From Rhodococcus sp. HNM0563 (GTDB taxonomy: Bacteria > Actinomycetota > Actinomycetes > Mycobacteriales > Mycobacteriaceae), in assembly GCF_012726195.1 (NCBI RefSeq), contig NZ_JAASAF010000007.1, forward strand, positions 62,001 through 126,000: a DNA stretch of 64,000 nt. Reading direction: 5' to 3'. The notes below the pieces were generated by a model. It worked only from the letters and a program-made list of their open reading frames with translations, was not told the DNA's origin and ran no database searches. The translations under genes were made by a program, and so were the position numbers. This document shows positions 19,478 through 27,047 of the stretch, in pieces (the first letter of the stretch is position 1; the number at the start of each line of letters is the position of its first letter).

Positions 19478-19577
19478 GCTCGCGCCTTTGTTGCTGCTGG
19501 ATGCGTAGGAACACCCAGTTCACAAGGGCGCGAGCCCTGATCAATCACCGACACGATCCGGATCGGTCATGTCAGAC

Positions 19578-19598
19578 CCCCATCAAGTCGGGAGAGCC
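19578..19598. repeat. ISL3 right terminal inverted repeat
   Basis: On the minus strand it begins GGCTCTCCCGACTTGATGGG and mirrors the left end at 18146. It defines the outer edge of the element. Confidence 0.75.
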
Positions 19599-19792
19599 TG
19601 AAATCCACTGAACTGGCCAACCTGTGCCCCGACACCCTCGGCGAGGTCCGTGTGGCCACCGAGGCAGGGCTGACCCGGATCGGGTCGGACTAGAACCGTG
19701 TGTCACGGCTTCCTCGACCACACCGGGCTTCCTTATGACCTTCCATCACTCAATTACCGAAACATCTTGAACTGAACTGAACTGTATTGGTC
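19599..19792. other. Intergenic debris beside the IS element
   Basis: No gene is supported here. A 30-codon open stretch ending at the TAG at 19691 (reading ...LANLCPDTLGEV...RIGSD) could be the tail of a gene cut by the insertion or a deletion, but I do not recognise it. A short GAACT tandem repeat occurs near 19770-19780. It does not resemble the missing 5' half of the ISAs1 transposase. Confidence 0.4.
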
Positions 19793-20788
19793 CTAGAACA
19801 CACCCTCGCGCCGAATAGTTTCGGCGTCGGCGAAAGCCCGTGCACGGCGCAGCACAGTGGGTGGTCCGGGTGGGTTTCCGTGCCACTGGTCGAACAGGGT
19901 GCTCAGGCTCAGCACCATCCGCTCCGGTGAGCTCCAGTGGTTCCATCGTTCGAATTCGGTGCTGCGAGCCAGTTCTCGTGCCGCCTGGTGGGCCGCGATT
20001 CCGCGGTCGTATCGTGCGCGGGCGGCCTCGCTCAACCACACCCAGTACGCGCGTAGTTCACGGATCTCGTCGGCGCCGCACAGTGGTCCGTGACCCGGAA
20101 CGTAGACGTCGGCGTCCCACGCGAGCAGCCGATCGAGCGCCGCGATCCAGTTCTCGAGCGGGCCGTGCCACAGGATGGGCGTCGTCCCGATGAACAGCAT
20201 GTCGCCGGCGAAGACCACGCCCGCGTCGGGCACGTGCGCCACGAGGTCGCCCGCGGTGTGGCACGGTCCGAGCCGTTCGAGGTCGACGGTTCGGTCGCCG
20301 ATCGTGAGCCGGTGGGTCTCGTCGAAGGTGTGGTCGGGGAAGCGGGGCGTCCGGCGCGGAAACCGGGCGCCGGCCCGTACCCGGGCCATGTAGGACCCGG
20401 CCGCGCCGACCGGTCCGGGCATCCACCCGATCAGCTCGCCGGCAGAGGCCATCGCGGTCAGCGCCGCCGGAGGCAGATCCTCGTGCATTCCGTCCAGTGC
20501 CGCCGCACTGGTCGTGATGCGTGTCCCGGCGGGAAGTGTGTCGTTGCCCCACCAGTGGTCGCCGTCGGAGTGAGTATTGACGGCCTCGGTGATCGGTGCG
20601 TCGGCCACGAGCGGTTGCTGCACTTCGGCGACACGTTTTGCCCACGCGACGTCCCACACGGTATCCACCACGAGCGACGCGGTGCCCTGTGCGACGACGA
20701 GCCCGGTGTTGGCCTCGCCCCAGCCGCCCGACGGGCGCAGGAACGCCCACACCCCGTCGCCTAGTTGTGTCAGTCCCGACTCCGACAT
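19793..20788 (-). CDS. MBL-fold hydrolase with altered HSDGDH metal motif
   Basis: A 331-residue metallo-beta-lactamase-fold protein without a signal peptide. The usual HxHxDH is HSDGDH here (residues 73-78 in NTHSDGDHWWGN), so the second His is Asp. Later ligands are present: GPCHTAGDLVAHVP, VFAGDMLF and YVPGHGPL. The C-terminal about 80 residues are helical and not part of the core fold. It ends just inside the IS flank and starts 44 bases from the ArsR stop on the same strand, so it may share the SRPBCC-ArsR transcript. Substrate unknown. Confidence 0.8.
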   Translation of the reverse strand: MSESGLTQLGDGVWAFLRPSGGWGEANTGLVVAQGTASLVVDTVWDVAWAKRVAEVQQPLVADAPITEAVNTHSDGDHWWGNDTLPAGTRITTSAAALDGMHEDLPPAALTAMASAGELIGWMPGPVGAAGSYMARVRAGARFPRRTPRFPDHTFDETHRLTIGDRTVDLERLGPCHTAGDLVAHVPDAGVVFAGDMLFIGTTPILWHGPLENWIAALDRLLAWDADVYVPGHGPLCGADEIRELRAYWVWLSEAARARYDRGIAAHQAARELARSTEFERWNHWSSPERMVLSLSTLFDQWHGNPPGPPTVLRRARAFADAETIRREGVF

Positions 20789-20832
20789 GCGCTCCCCCTC
20801 GACAAGTTCGGCTTTCTCACGCTACTCCGAAC

Positions 20833-21171
20833 TCAACGAGAACGTTCCGCAGCCGCCTTGATGGCATCGAGCCTGCGATCCCAGCCCGAGCCGACAGCGT
20901 CCAATGCCCGGCCCACCGCGCTCAGCCTGGAACCGGCGGCGGAGAACCGGAGTTCGCGGCCGACGCGTTCGGATGTGACGAGTTCGCATGCTTCGAGTAC
21001 TGCCAGGTGTTTGGCGATGGCCTGGCGCGACACCGTGAACTCGGATGCGAGGCCCGACGCGGACGCGGGCGATCGCCCGAGGCGTTGAAGGATCCGCCAC
21101 CGCGTCTCGTCGGCCAGAGCCGCGAAAACGCGTGTGGTCTCGGATTCCTGATCGGGCTCAGTGTGCTGCAA
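20833..21171 (-). CDS. ArsR-family winged-helix regulator
   Basis: A 112-residue ArsR/SmtB-type repressor: VFAALADETRWRILQRLG, then the recognition part EFTVSRQAIAKHLAVLEACELV, then a short winged region. There are no metal-site Cys residues, as expected for ArsR proteins paired with SRPBCC proteins. I choose TTG at 21171, which overlaps the SRPBCC stop by 14 bases and is preceded by GGAGAAGGGGA; longer starts run inside the SRPBCC gene with no family similarity. It probably represses its own unit through the two palindromes at 21649-21699. Confidence 0.85.
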   Translation of the reverse strand: MQHTEPDQESETTRVFAALADETRWRILQRLGRSPASASGLASEFTVSRQAIAKHLAVLEACELVTSERVGRELRFSAAGSRLSAVGRALDAVGSGWDRRLDAIKAAAERSR

Positions 21172-21616
21172 CCGTTTTCCCCTTCTCCAGGTGAGCCTTG
21201 GCGAGGTCCAGTTCGATGATCCAGCCTTCGACATTGCCCTCGTACTTTGCGCGGCGTTCGACGGCGTCACCCGGGAGTGAATCGAACCCGGTCTCCGTCA
21301 CGCTCAGGACGGTCGAGGTGTCGGAGACGGCATCGAGTCGGAATTCGACGAGCGTGGAGGGGCTGCCGGGGTCTGTGTGGTCGGACAGCCAGCGGAATGC
21401 TGCATACTTCGGTTCGTCCAGCGTGACTGTGCGGAATGTGAAGGCGCCGTGGACGGGGTCGTGGACTACAGTGAAGTCGCCGTTGCGTTCGATCCGGTGT
21501 TCGGTGATCCTGCTGTCGTTGATGTACCAGCCGGGTTCGGCGACGAGTTCCCATACTCGTGCGGCCGGGGCGTCGATCGTGATCTGTCGTTCGATGGTGC
21601 CGAGTTGGTCGGTCAT
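21158..21616 (-). CDS. SRPBCC (AHSA1-like) domain protein
   Basis: A 152-residue START/Bet v1-like protein: IERQITIDAPAARVWELVAEPGWY opens the fold and GNVEGWIIELDLAKAHLEKG forms the closing helix. Such proteins bind hydrophobic small molecules and are very often encoded with an ArsR gene, as here. AGGAGG stands 5 bases before the ATG at 21616. The order SRPBCC first, ArsR second is the reverse of the commoner arrangement. Ligand unknown. Confidence 0.85.
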   Translation of the reverse strand: MTDQLGTIERQITIDAPAARVWELVAEPGWYINDSRITEHRIERNGDFTVVHDPVHGAFTFRTVTLDEPKYAAFRWLSDHTDPGSPSTLVEFRLDAVSDTSTVLSVTETGFDSLPGDAVERRAKYEGNVEGWIIELDLAKAHLEKGKTVAAH

Positions 21617-21648
21617 GATTCCTCCTGAGGGTGGATCTCCGGATGAAG

Positions 21649-21699
21649 TGCAACTCCATGGTTGCAGCGCATGGCCGTTATTGCAACCCCCCGGTTGCA
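21649..21699. promoter_or_regulatory. Two TGCAAC-N6-GTTGCA palindromes, likely ArsR operators
   Basis: The first palindrome is 21649-21666 and the second 21682-21699. Arms are identical (TGCAAC/GTTGCA), spacers are both 6 bases, and centres are 33 bases apart, about three helical turns. They lie 33 bases upstream of the SRPBCC start, where a repressor would block the promoter. Confidence 0.8.
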
Positions 21700-21767
21700 T
21701 ATCGGTGCGCGTATCGCACTACCCAACCGGTGGCATCGGTTCGCCCGGTGTACGGAATGATGGACAC

Positions 21768-21950
21768 ATGCTCGAAACACCTGTGATCATCGGAATCGGC
21801 TCCATCTGTCTGGGCTTCGTATTCTTCCTCGCCGCGGCCAGCGGAGCGCGAGCCAAGTGGAACCGGAAGCTGACGATCGCCCTGTTCGTCATCGCGATCG
21901 TGTTCATGACGGTCATCCCGGTGATCGGCGCGGTCGGATTCGCGGCGTAG
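21768..21950 (+). CDS. Small two-helix membrane protein
   Basis: A 60-residue protein with two hydrophobic helices (IIGIGSICLGFVFFLAAA and LTIALFVIAIVFMTVIPVIG) joined by a basic loop (RAKWNRK). I do not recognise a family. The ATG at 21768 is preceded by GGAATGA. It is divergent from the SRPBCC gene across the operator region, so it might be co-regulated. Confidence 0.6.
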   Translation: MLETPVIIGIGSICLGFVFFLAAASGARAKWNRKLTIALFVIAIVFMTVIPVIGAVGFAA

Positions 21951-22011
21951 ATTTCGTCGGATCAAAGGATTGCGGACCGAAATCGACCGCGATTGTTCTT
22001 ACATTGACTGC

Positions 22012-22542
22012 ATGACCGAAAACATGACCGTCGAAGCCGCCGATATTCTGGCCATGCTCGCGGAACAACGAGACATGCTCCTCATCACCGTGCGCGGACT
22101 CGACGACGCGGGCGCTCGCGCCCGAAGCACCGCCAGCGACCTCACCCTCGGCGGACTCATCAAGCACGTATCGGGCACCGAGAGCGGCTGGATCGACAGG
22201 ATCCGCCAGCTCGACGAGAACGCCGTCTTCGACATGGACTCTGCAGCGGAGTCGTACCACATGAGCGACGACGAGACCCTGGCCGGTTTGCTGGACGAGT
22301 ATGCGAAGGTGGCGGCCGCGACCGAGCAATTCGTCGCACGCCTCGACCTCGACCTGCAGGTTCCGCTCCCGACCGCACCGTGGGCGCCGGAGCGGGAATG
22401 GTGGAGTGCGCGAAAGGTGTTGCTGCACATCATCCGCGAAACAGCCCACCACAGCGGTCATGCCGACATCATTCGCGAGTCGCTCGACGGTGCGAACACC
22501 ACCATGCAACGCGGCGCCGATGCCGGCATGACCTTCGACTGA
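22012..22542 (+). CDS. DinB/DUF664-like protein (mycothiol-dependent enzyme fold)
   Basis: A 176-residue four-helix-bundle protein of the DinB superfamily. The usual three metal-binding His can be seen in LIKHVSGTESGW and HIIRETAHHSGHADIIRE. In actinomycetes such proteins often use mycothiol as a cofactor in transferase or detoxification reactions. The ATG at 22012 is chosen over the upstream 21970 because family similarity starts there. It is convergent with the symporter gene, 14 bases apart. Exact reaction unknown. Confidence 0.75.
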   Translation: MTENMTVEAADILAMLAEQRDMLLITVRGLDDAGARARSTASDLTLGGLIKHVSGTESGWIDRIRQLDENAVFDMDSAAESYHMSDDETLAGLLDEYAKVAAATEQFVARLDLDLQVPLPTAPWAPEREWWSARKVLLHIIRETAHHSGHADIIRESLDGANTTMQRGADAGMTFD

Positions 22543-22556
22543 TCTTCTCGCAGACG

Positions 22557-24173
22557 TCAGTGGGTGCCGGCGAGCTCCGCGCCGATGCCGGTCTCTGCCC
22601 GGACGAGCATCTCGGCGAACTTCTCGTCGTCGTGGACGCCGCGACCATGGCGCTTCTCGGCCACGAGCGAGCCGACGACACAGGCGGCCAGGCCGAGCGG
22701 CATCGTGAAGATCACCGGCAGCTGGATCGTCAAGGGCGCGGGTCCGCTGCCCATCCACAGTGCCTCGGTGAACATCAGGCTCACGACGGTCGAGATCAGC
22801 CCGGTAAGCACGCCCCACACCGCGCCGGTGCTGTTGAACCGTCGCCAGTTCAGGCTCAGGACCAGGGCGGGGAGATGGGCGCTACCGGCGACCATGAACG
22901 CCATGCCCATGAAGAACGTGATGTTGGTGTCGTCGCCGATCAGCATGGTCAGACCGATGGCGATGATGCTGAATACGACCGCGCCGTATCGGGCGATTCG
23001 CGCCTGGGCGTTCTCCTCGCGCCGCCGGTCCGCGACGTCGAGATGCTCGACGGGTTCCTTGCGGGTCAGGGCCGGCCACACATCGCGGGCGAATGTTCCT
23101 GCGGCGGAGATGACCACACCTGCGACGACGGCGATGATGGACGCGAAGGCAACCGCGGCGACGAGCGCGAGCGCGATCGAACCGCCGGTGGTGCCGATGC
23201 CGCCGCCGAGTTCGGTGACGAGGACCGGAGCGGCGAGGTTGCCGCCGGGGCCGACGAGATCGGTACCGTTCGGGCCGAGCAGCGCCGCGGCGCCGAAGCC
23301 CATCACGATGACGATGAGGTAGAACATGCTGCACAGCGCGACTGTCCAGCCGAGCGAGCGTCGTGCGGTCTGTGCCTCAGGGACGGTGAAGAACCGGATG
23401 AGGATGTGCGCCATGCCGGCGGTGCCGAGTGCGAACGCCAAGGCGTAGGAGACGAGGTTGATCGCGCTGGTCTCGCCGAAGATCAGGCCCGGTGACAGGA
23501 TGGCTTCGCCCGCAACAGCATTGTCGGTGGCGTCGCCGAGAACCTTGGGGAAGCTGAAGCCGAACTGCGCGAGAATGCCGAAGCACACGATGAGCGCGAG
23601 GACCGACAGGATCGACGACTTGATGACCTGAACCCAGGTCGTGGCGAGCATGCCGCCGACGAACACGTAGATACCCATGAGCGAACCCGCGACGATCACC
23701 GACAGCCAGAACGGGATACCGGACACCGATTCGAGCAACACGCCGGCGGCGACGAGCTGGGCGAGCAACACGAACGTGCCGGTCGCGATGGTGCTGAGCG
23801 CCACCACGACCCGCACATTGCGGGATTCGGTGCGGAAGACGAGCACGTCGGCGAGGGTGTACTTGCCGAGATTGCGCATCTTCTCAGCGAGCAGGAACAG
23901 CACCGGCAGGAAAGAGATGACGGACGTGAACAGGATGACGGTGCCGTCGACGCCCTTGGAGAAGATCAGGCCTGTGGTGCCGAGGAAGCTACCGGCGGAG
24001 ATGAACTCACCGGCGATGGCAAATCCGTTCTGCCAACTAGAGATCGAGCGGCCGGCCGCGAAGAAACCATCGGCGCTCTTGGCGCGCCGGGATGCCGCGA
24101 ACGTCACCCACAGGGTCAGTGAGATGACGGCACTGCAGATTGCGATGGCCAGGTAATCGGCGTCGCCGGTCAT
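22557..24173 (-). CDS. Solute:sodium symporter (MctC/ActP-like monocarboxylate transporter)
   Basis: A 538-residue SSS-family transporter with about 13 membrane helices. Family segments include SADGFFAAGRSISSWQNGFAIAGEF near the N-terminus, LGTAGMAHILIRFFTV and SAAGTFARDVW. Actinobacterial relatives (MctC) take up acetate, propionate or pyruvate and, as here, are encoded right after a DUF485 protein with a 4-base overlap. The gene lies opposite the six-gene CoA-ligase operon, suggesting it imports that pathway's acid (inference). Confidence 0.88.
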   Translation of the reverse strand: MTGDADYLAIAICSAVISLTLWVTFAASRRAKSADGFFAAGRSISSWQNGFAIAGEFISAGSFLGTTGLIFSKGVDGTVILFTSVISFLPVLFLLAEKMRNLGKYTLADVLVFRTESRNVRVVVALSTIATGTFVLLAQLVAAGVLLESVSGIPFWLSVIVAGSLMGIYVFVGGMLATTWVQVIKSSILSVLALIVCFGILAQFGFSFPKVLGDATDNAVAGEAILSPGLIFGETSAINLVSYALAFALGTAGMAHILIRFFTVPEAQTARRSLGWTVALCSMFYLIVIVMGFGAAALLGPNGTDLVGPGGNLAAPVLVTELGGGIGTTGGSIALALVAAVAFASIIAVVAGVVISAAGTFARDVWPALTRKEPVEHLDVADRRREENAQARIARYGAVVFSIIAIGLTMLIGDDTNITFFMGMAFMVAGSAHLPALVLSLNWRRFNSTGAVWGVLTGLISTVVSLMFTEALWMGSGPAPLTIQLPVIFTMPLGLAACVVGSLVAEKRHGRGVHDDEKFAEMLVRAETGIGAELAGTH

Positions 24174-24541
24174 GCGACGACCTCCTCGGTCTCGGGCCGG
24201 TTGTCGGCGACAGCGCGGATCGCGGCGTCGGCGGCGGGCTGAATGTAGGTGCGGGACAGTCGGAAATACGCCCATACGAGGACCCAGGTTCCAGCGAACT
24301 GGCTCAGAACCACCCAGAGCGAAAGCGGGATTCCCAGGACGGATGTGGAACCGAGTTGATCGGGGAATCCGATCCAGGCCACGAGGAAGCCCGTGAACAA
24401 CGCGATGGTGATGCCGCCGAGGGTGGTGGTGACCATCTTGCGTCGATGCCGCAGTTCGGCGACCTCGGGTAGCTGCAGCATCCGCGACCAGATCAGATCG
24501 TCCGCAGCGAAGGTGCCCTGGTTGGAGACGGTGCCGTTCAT
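24170..24541 (-). CDS. DUF485 membrane protein, symporter partner
   Basis: A 123-residue protein with two membrane helices (GGITIALFTGFLVAWIGF and LWVVLSQFAGTWVLVWAYF). DUF485 proteins accompany SSS carboxylate symporters (YjcH-ActP type). It overlaps the symporter start by 4 bases, and its own start overlaps the stop of the upstream SnoaL-like gene by 4 bases. Confidence 0.85.
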   Translation of the reverse strand: MNGTVSNQGTFAADDLIWSRMLQLPEVAELRHRRKMVTTTLGGITIALFTGFLVAWIGFPDQLGSTSVLGIPLSLWVVLSQFAGTWVLVWAYFRLSRTYIQPAADAAIRAVADNRPETEEVVA

Positions 24542-25035
24542 GCCCGCACCGCCGCCCGGCGTGCTGTGTCGAGCGCGAAGAGGTTCTCGTCCCAGCCGGC
24601 TTCGAGGGGCCCGAAGAAATGGAATCGGACCTGTTTGACGCGATAGAGCCACCGGCCGTCGATCTTGACGACCTCGTCGGTGTAGCGTCCGGCCGCGATG
24701 CTTGCCGTGCCGTCGGTGACGCACGGCTGCCACAGGAACGAGCGGACCGTGGCGCGGTCACCGTTGAGGTCGATTTCGAGGTTGGTGATGAAATGCCAGA
24801 ACGCAGTGAGGCCGCCGTCGGCAAGTCCGGCGAAGAACGTTTTCATCTCGTCCTTGCCCTTGGGATGTGATAGGCCGTCGAACTCGCCGTCCTCGGTGAA
24901 CAGGTCCATCAGGGCGTCCCAGTTTCCGTCGTCGAGATGGCGGCAGTACCGGGCATCGAGCGTGCGGATCGCCTCCAGGTCTTCGAGGCGAGTGATGCGC
25001 TCGATGAGAGAGCGATCGGATTCGGGGTTGGTCAC
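24538..25035 (-). CDS. SnoaL/NTF2-like protein
   Basis: A 165-residue cone-fold protein: IERITRLEDLEAIRTLDARYCRHLDDGNWDALMDLFTEDG is the typical SnoaL-like opening and YTDEVVKIDGRWLYRVKQVRF the closing sheet. Members act as isomerases, dehydratases, cyclases or binding proteins. The GTG start at 25035 has GGAGG 7 bases upstream. It is the first gene of the transport operon, divergent from the TetR gene, and may act on the imported acid or its CoA ester. Confidence 0.8.
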   Translation of the reverse strand: MTNPESDRSLIERITRLEDLEAIRTLDARYCRHLDDGNWDALMDLFTEDGEFDGLSHPKGKDEMKTFFAGLADGGLTAFWHFITNLEIDLNGDRATVRSFLWQPCVTDGTASIAAGRYTDEVVKIDGRWLYRVKQVRFHFFGPLEAGWDENLFALDTARRAAVRA

Positions 25036-25064
25036 GGGAGAGCCTCCGGAAGCGCTTGGATTAA

Positions 25065-25086
25065 CGCATGTTCATGTGATGCGAAC
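25065..25086. promoter_or_regulatory. Overlapping short inverted repeats in a divergent promoter
   Basis: CGCAT-N9-ATGCG (25065-25083) overlaps GTTC-N9-GAAC (25070-25086). The site is between the SnoaL-like and TetR genes and could be the TetR operator. Arms are short, so this is tentative. Confidence 0.4.
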
Positions 25087-25160
25087 CATAGCAAGGGGTA
25101 GGTATGCGGTCAACCAGGGCGTTGTTGCTGGTCGACGCATGTACCTCTACCCTTCGAAAG

Positions 25161-25763
25161 ATGAACACGCGGTCAACTGCGACACTGTCGTCCGTCCGGG
25201 AGCGAATTCTCGAGACCGCTCTCGACGAGTTCTATGCCTCCGGATTTCACGGTGCAACCATGCGAAATATCGCGAACAGTGCAGGTTGTAGTGCTGCAAA
25301 TGTCTACAACCACTTCGAGAACAAGTCGGAACTGCTGGTCGAGATCCTGCGTCGAGCGAGCGATGAGCAGTTCACCGCGACCCGGAATGCTCTGCGGAAG
25401 GCCGGTTCGGATCCGGCGGAGAGATGGAAGGTCGCCGTCGTCGCCCATGCGCTGTTCACTGCGCGGAATCCGCGGGCCTGTCTGGTGGCCAACACGGAGC
25501 TGCGTTATCTCGACGATCTCAATCGCCGACGTGTCGTGGGGTCGCGTGACGCGCAGGAGCAATTGTTCGTCGGGATTGCGGAAGCGGCCTCCCAACAGGG
25601 GTTATTCGATCTCCCGAACGTGCATCAGGCCGTCACGGCGGTGTTGACGATGTGTGCGGGGATCCCGCTGTGGTTCCGTGCGGACGGCCCGCTCACTGCG
25701 CAGGAAGTGGCCGACGATTACGGGCGATATGCGCTCAACCTCGTGGGATACCGGAAAGCCTGA
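25161..25763 (+). CDS. TetR-family regulator of the acid-catabolic operon
   Basis: A 200-residue TetR protein: VRERILETALDEFYASGFHGATMRNIANSAGCSAANVYNHFENK is the N-terminal helix-turn-helix, and the helical ligand domain follows. I choose ATG 25161 because similarity begins there; no strong ribosome site is visible and the message may be nearly leaderless. It lies 87 bases before the six-gene operon and divergent from the transport operon, so it probably controls both, with an acyl-CoA or acid as effector (inference). Confidence 0.85.
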   Translation: MNTRSTATLSSVRERILETALDEFYASGFHGATMRNIANSAGCSAANVYNHFENKSELLVEILRRASDEQFTATRNALRKAGSDPAERWKVAVVAHALFTARNPRACLVANTELRYLDDLNRRRVVGSRDAQEQLFVGIAEAASQQGLFDLPNVHQAVTAVLTMCAGIPLWFRADGPLTAQEVADDYGRYALNLVGYRKA

Positions 25764-25850
25764 CCCCGGGACATTGACGGCCGATAGGTCTCGTGCTGTA
25801 CTGGGTGAACAAGCGTTAATGACCTACTCCGGTCCATAGAGGGAGTACCC

Positions 25851-27047
25851 ATGACTCACCGGCCGTCTCAGCCCCGCACCGATTCGCCGCGCTACTTGAC
25901 CGAAGAGCGCCTCGAGATCCGAGATCTCGCCCGCGACTTCGCGATGACGCGGGTGTTGCCCGTGGCGAACGAACTCGACCCCGTCCAGGGCACGATCCCG
26001 GATTCGCTGAAGAAGGAGATGGCCGAGATCGGCTTCTTCGGGATCATGATCCCCGAGGAGTACGGCGGCCTCGGGCTCGGCGTCTTCGAGTACTGCCTCG
26101 TCGCGGAGGAACTCTCCCGTGCATGGATGAGCGTGTCGGGTCTGCTTGCGCGCGGTAACGGTATGGGCGGTGGCTTCACGCCGGAACAGCAGGAAGCCCT
26201 GCTCCCCAAGGTCGCGCGCGGCGAATACCTCGGTGCCTACGCGCTGTCCGAGGCCGAAGCGGGTTCCGACGTTGCCAACATTTCGTGCCGAGCCGTGCGT
26301 GACGGCGACGAATGGGTCGTGAACGGCACGAAGATGTGGTGCACATACGCCGACGAGGCAGACTACATGGTGCTGTTCGCTCGTACCGACCCGAACAAGG
26401 ACCCGGCCAAGCCGCATCGCGGGATCAGCGCGTTCCTCATCGAGAAGGAGCGCGGCGGATTCCCCGACGGAATCTCGGGCACGAAGGTCCGGAAGATCGG
26501 TTACTTCGGCTGGAGCACTTGGGAATTGGCGTTCGACAACTACCGCATCCCGGCAGGCAGGATGCTCGGCGAAGAAGGCAAGGGCTTCTACCTTGCCGTA
26601 TCCGGCCTCGAAGTAGGCCGCGCCCACACCGCTGCCCGCGCGATCGGCCTGGCCCGCGCCGCGCTCGAGGACTCCATCGAATACATGCACACCCGCCGTC
26701 AGTTCGGGCGCCCCATCGGCGATTTCCAGCATCTTCGGTTCAAGATCGCCAAGATGGCCGCCGATATCGAAGCGGCCCGCCAGCTCATGTACTCGGTGGC
26801 TACCGACATCGATTCCGGACGCCGCTGCTCGCTCGAAGCGTCGATGTGCAAGCTGGTGGCAACCGAGATGGCCGAACAGGTCACGAGCGAGGCAGTGCAG
26901 ATCCACGGTGGCGCCGGTTACACCACCGACTTCCAGGTCGAAAGGCATTGGCGCGACGCCCGCCTGACGAAGATCTTCGAAGGCACCAGCGAGATCCAGA
27001 TGCGAATCATCTCGGACGAACTGCTCGGAAGGCCGGAAAAAGCATGA
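25851..27047 (+). CDS. Acyl-CoA dehydrogenase (first gene of six-gene operon)
   Basis: A 398-residue acyl-CoA dehydrogenase. FAD and substrate segments are YALSEAEAGSDVANI and IGYFGWSTWELAFDNYRIP; the catalytic Glu is in FEGTSEIQMRIISDELLG. It is not closely similar to the enzyme at 2482. GAGGGAG precedes the ATG. Its last bases overlap the next start (ATGA). It starts a chain of six genes coupled by overlaps, and probably dehydrogenates the CoA ester made by the ligase of the same operon. Confidence 0.88.
   Translation: MTHRPSQPRTDSPRYLTEERLEIRDLARDFAMTRVLPVANELDPVQGTIPDSLKKEMAEIGFFGIMIPEEYGGLGLGVFEYCLVAEELSRAWMSVSGLLARGNGMGGGFTPEQQEALLPKVARGEYLGAYALSEAEAGSDVANISCRAVRDGDEWVVNGTKMWCTYADEADYMVLFARTDPNKDPAKPHRGISAFLIEKERGGFPDGISGTKVRKIGYFGWSTWELAFDNYRIPAGRMLGEEGKGFYLAVSGLEVGRAHTAARAIGLARAALEDSIEYMHTRRQFGRPIGDFQHLRFKIAKMAADIEAARQLMYSVATDIDSGRRCSLEASMCKLVATEMAEQVTSEAVQIHGGAGYTTDFQVERHWRDARLTKIFEGTSEIQMRIISDELLGRPEKA

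Larger units (their letters stand above)
18146..19598 (-). mobile_element. ISL3-family insertion sequence, complete but with broken transposase
   Basis: A 1453-base element bounded by imperfect inverted repeats that start GGCTCTTCCGAGTT (left, from 18146) and GGCTCTCCCGACTT (right, minus strand from 19598). GGCTCTTC-type ends, one transposase gene and this length are typical of ISL3. The 8-base flanks, ACGAATCC and TGAAATCC, share only the last five bases, so a clean 8-base target duplication is not seen. The element is probably immobile without help because of two frameshifts in its gene. Confidence 0.85.
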
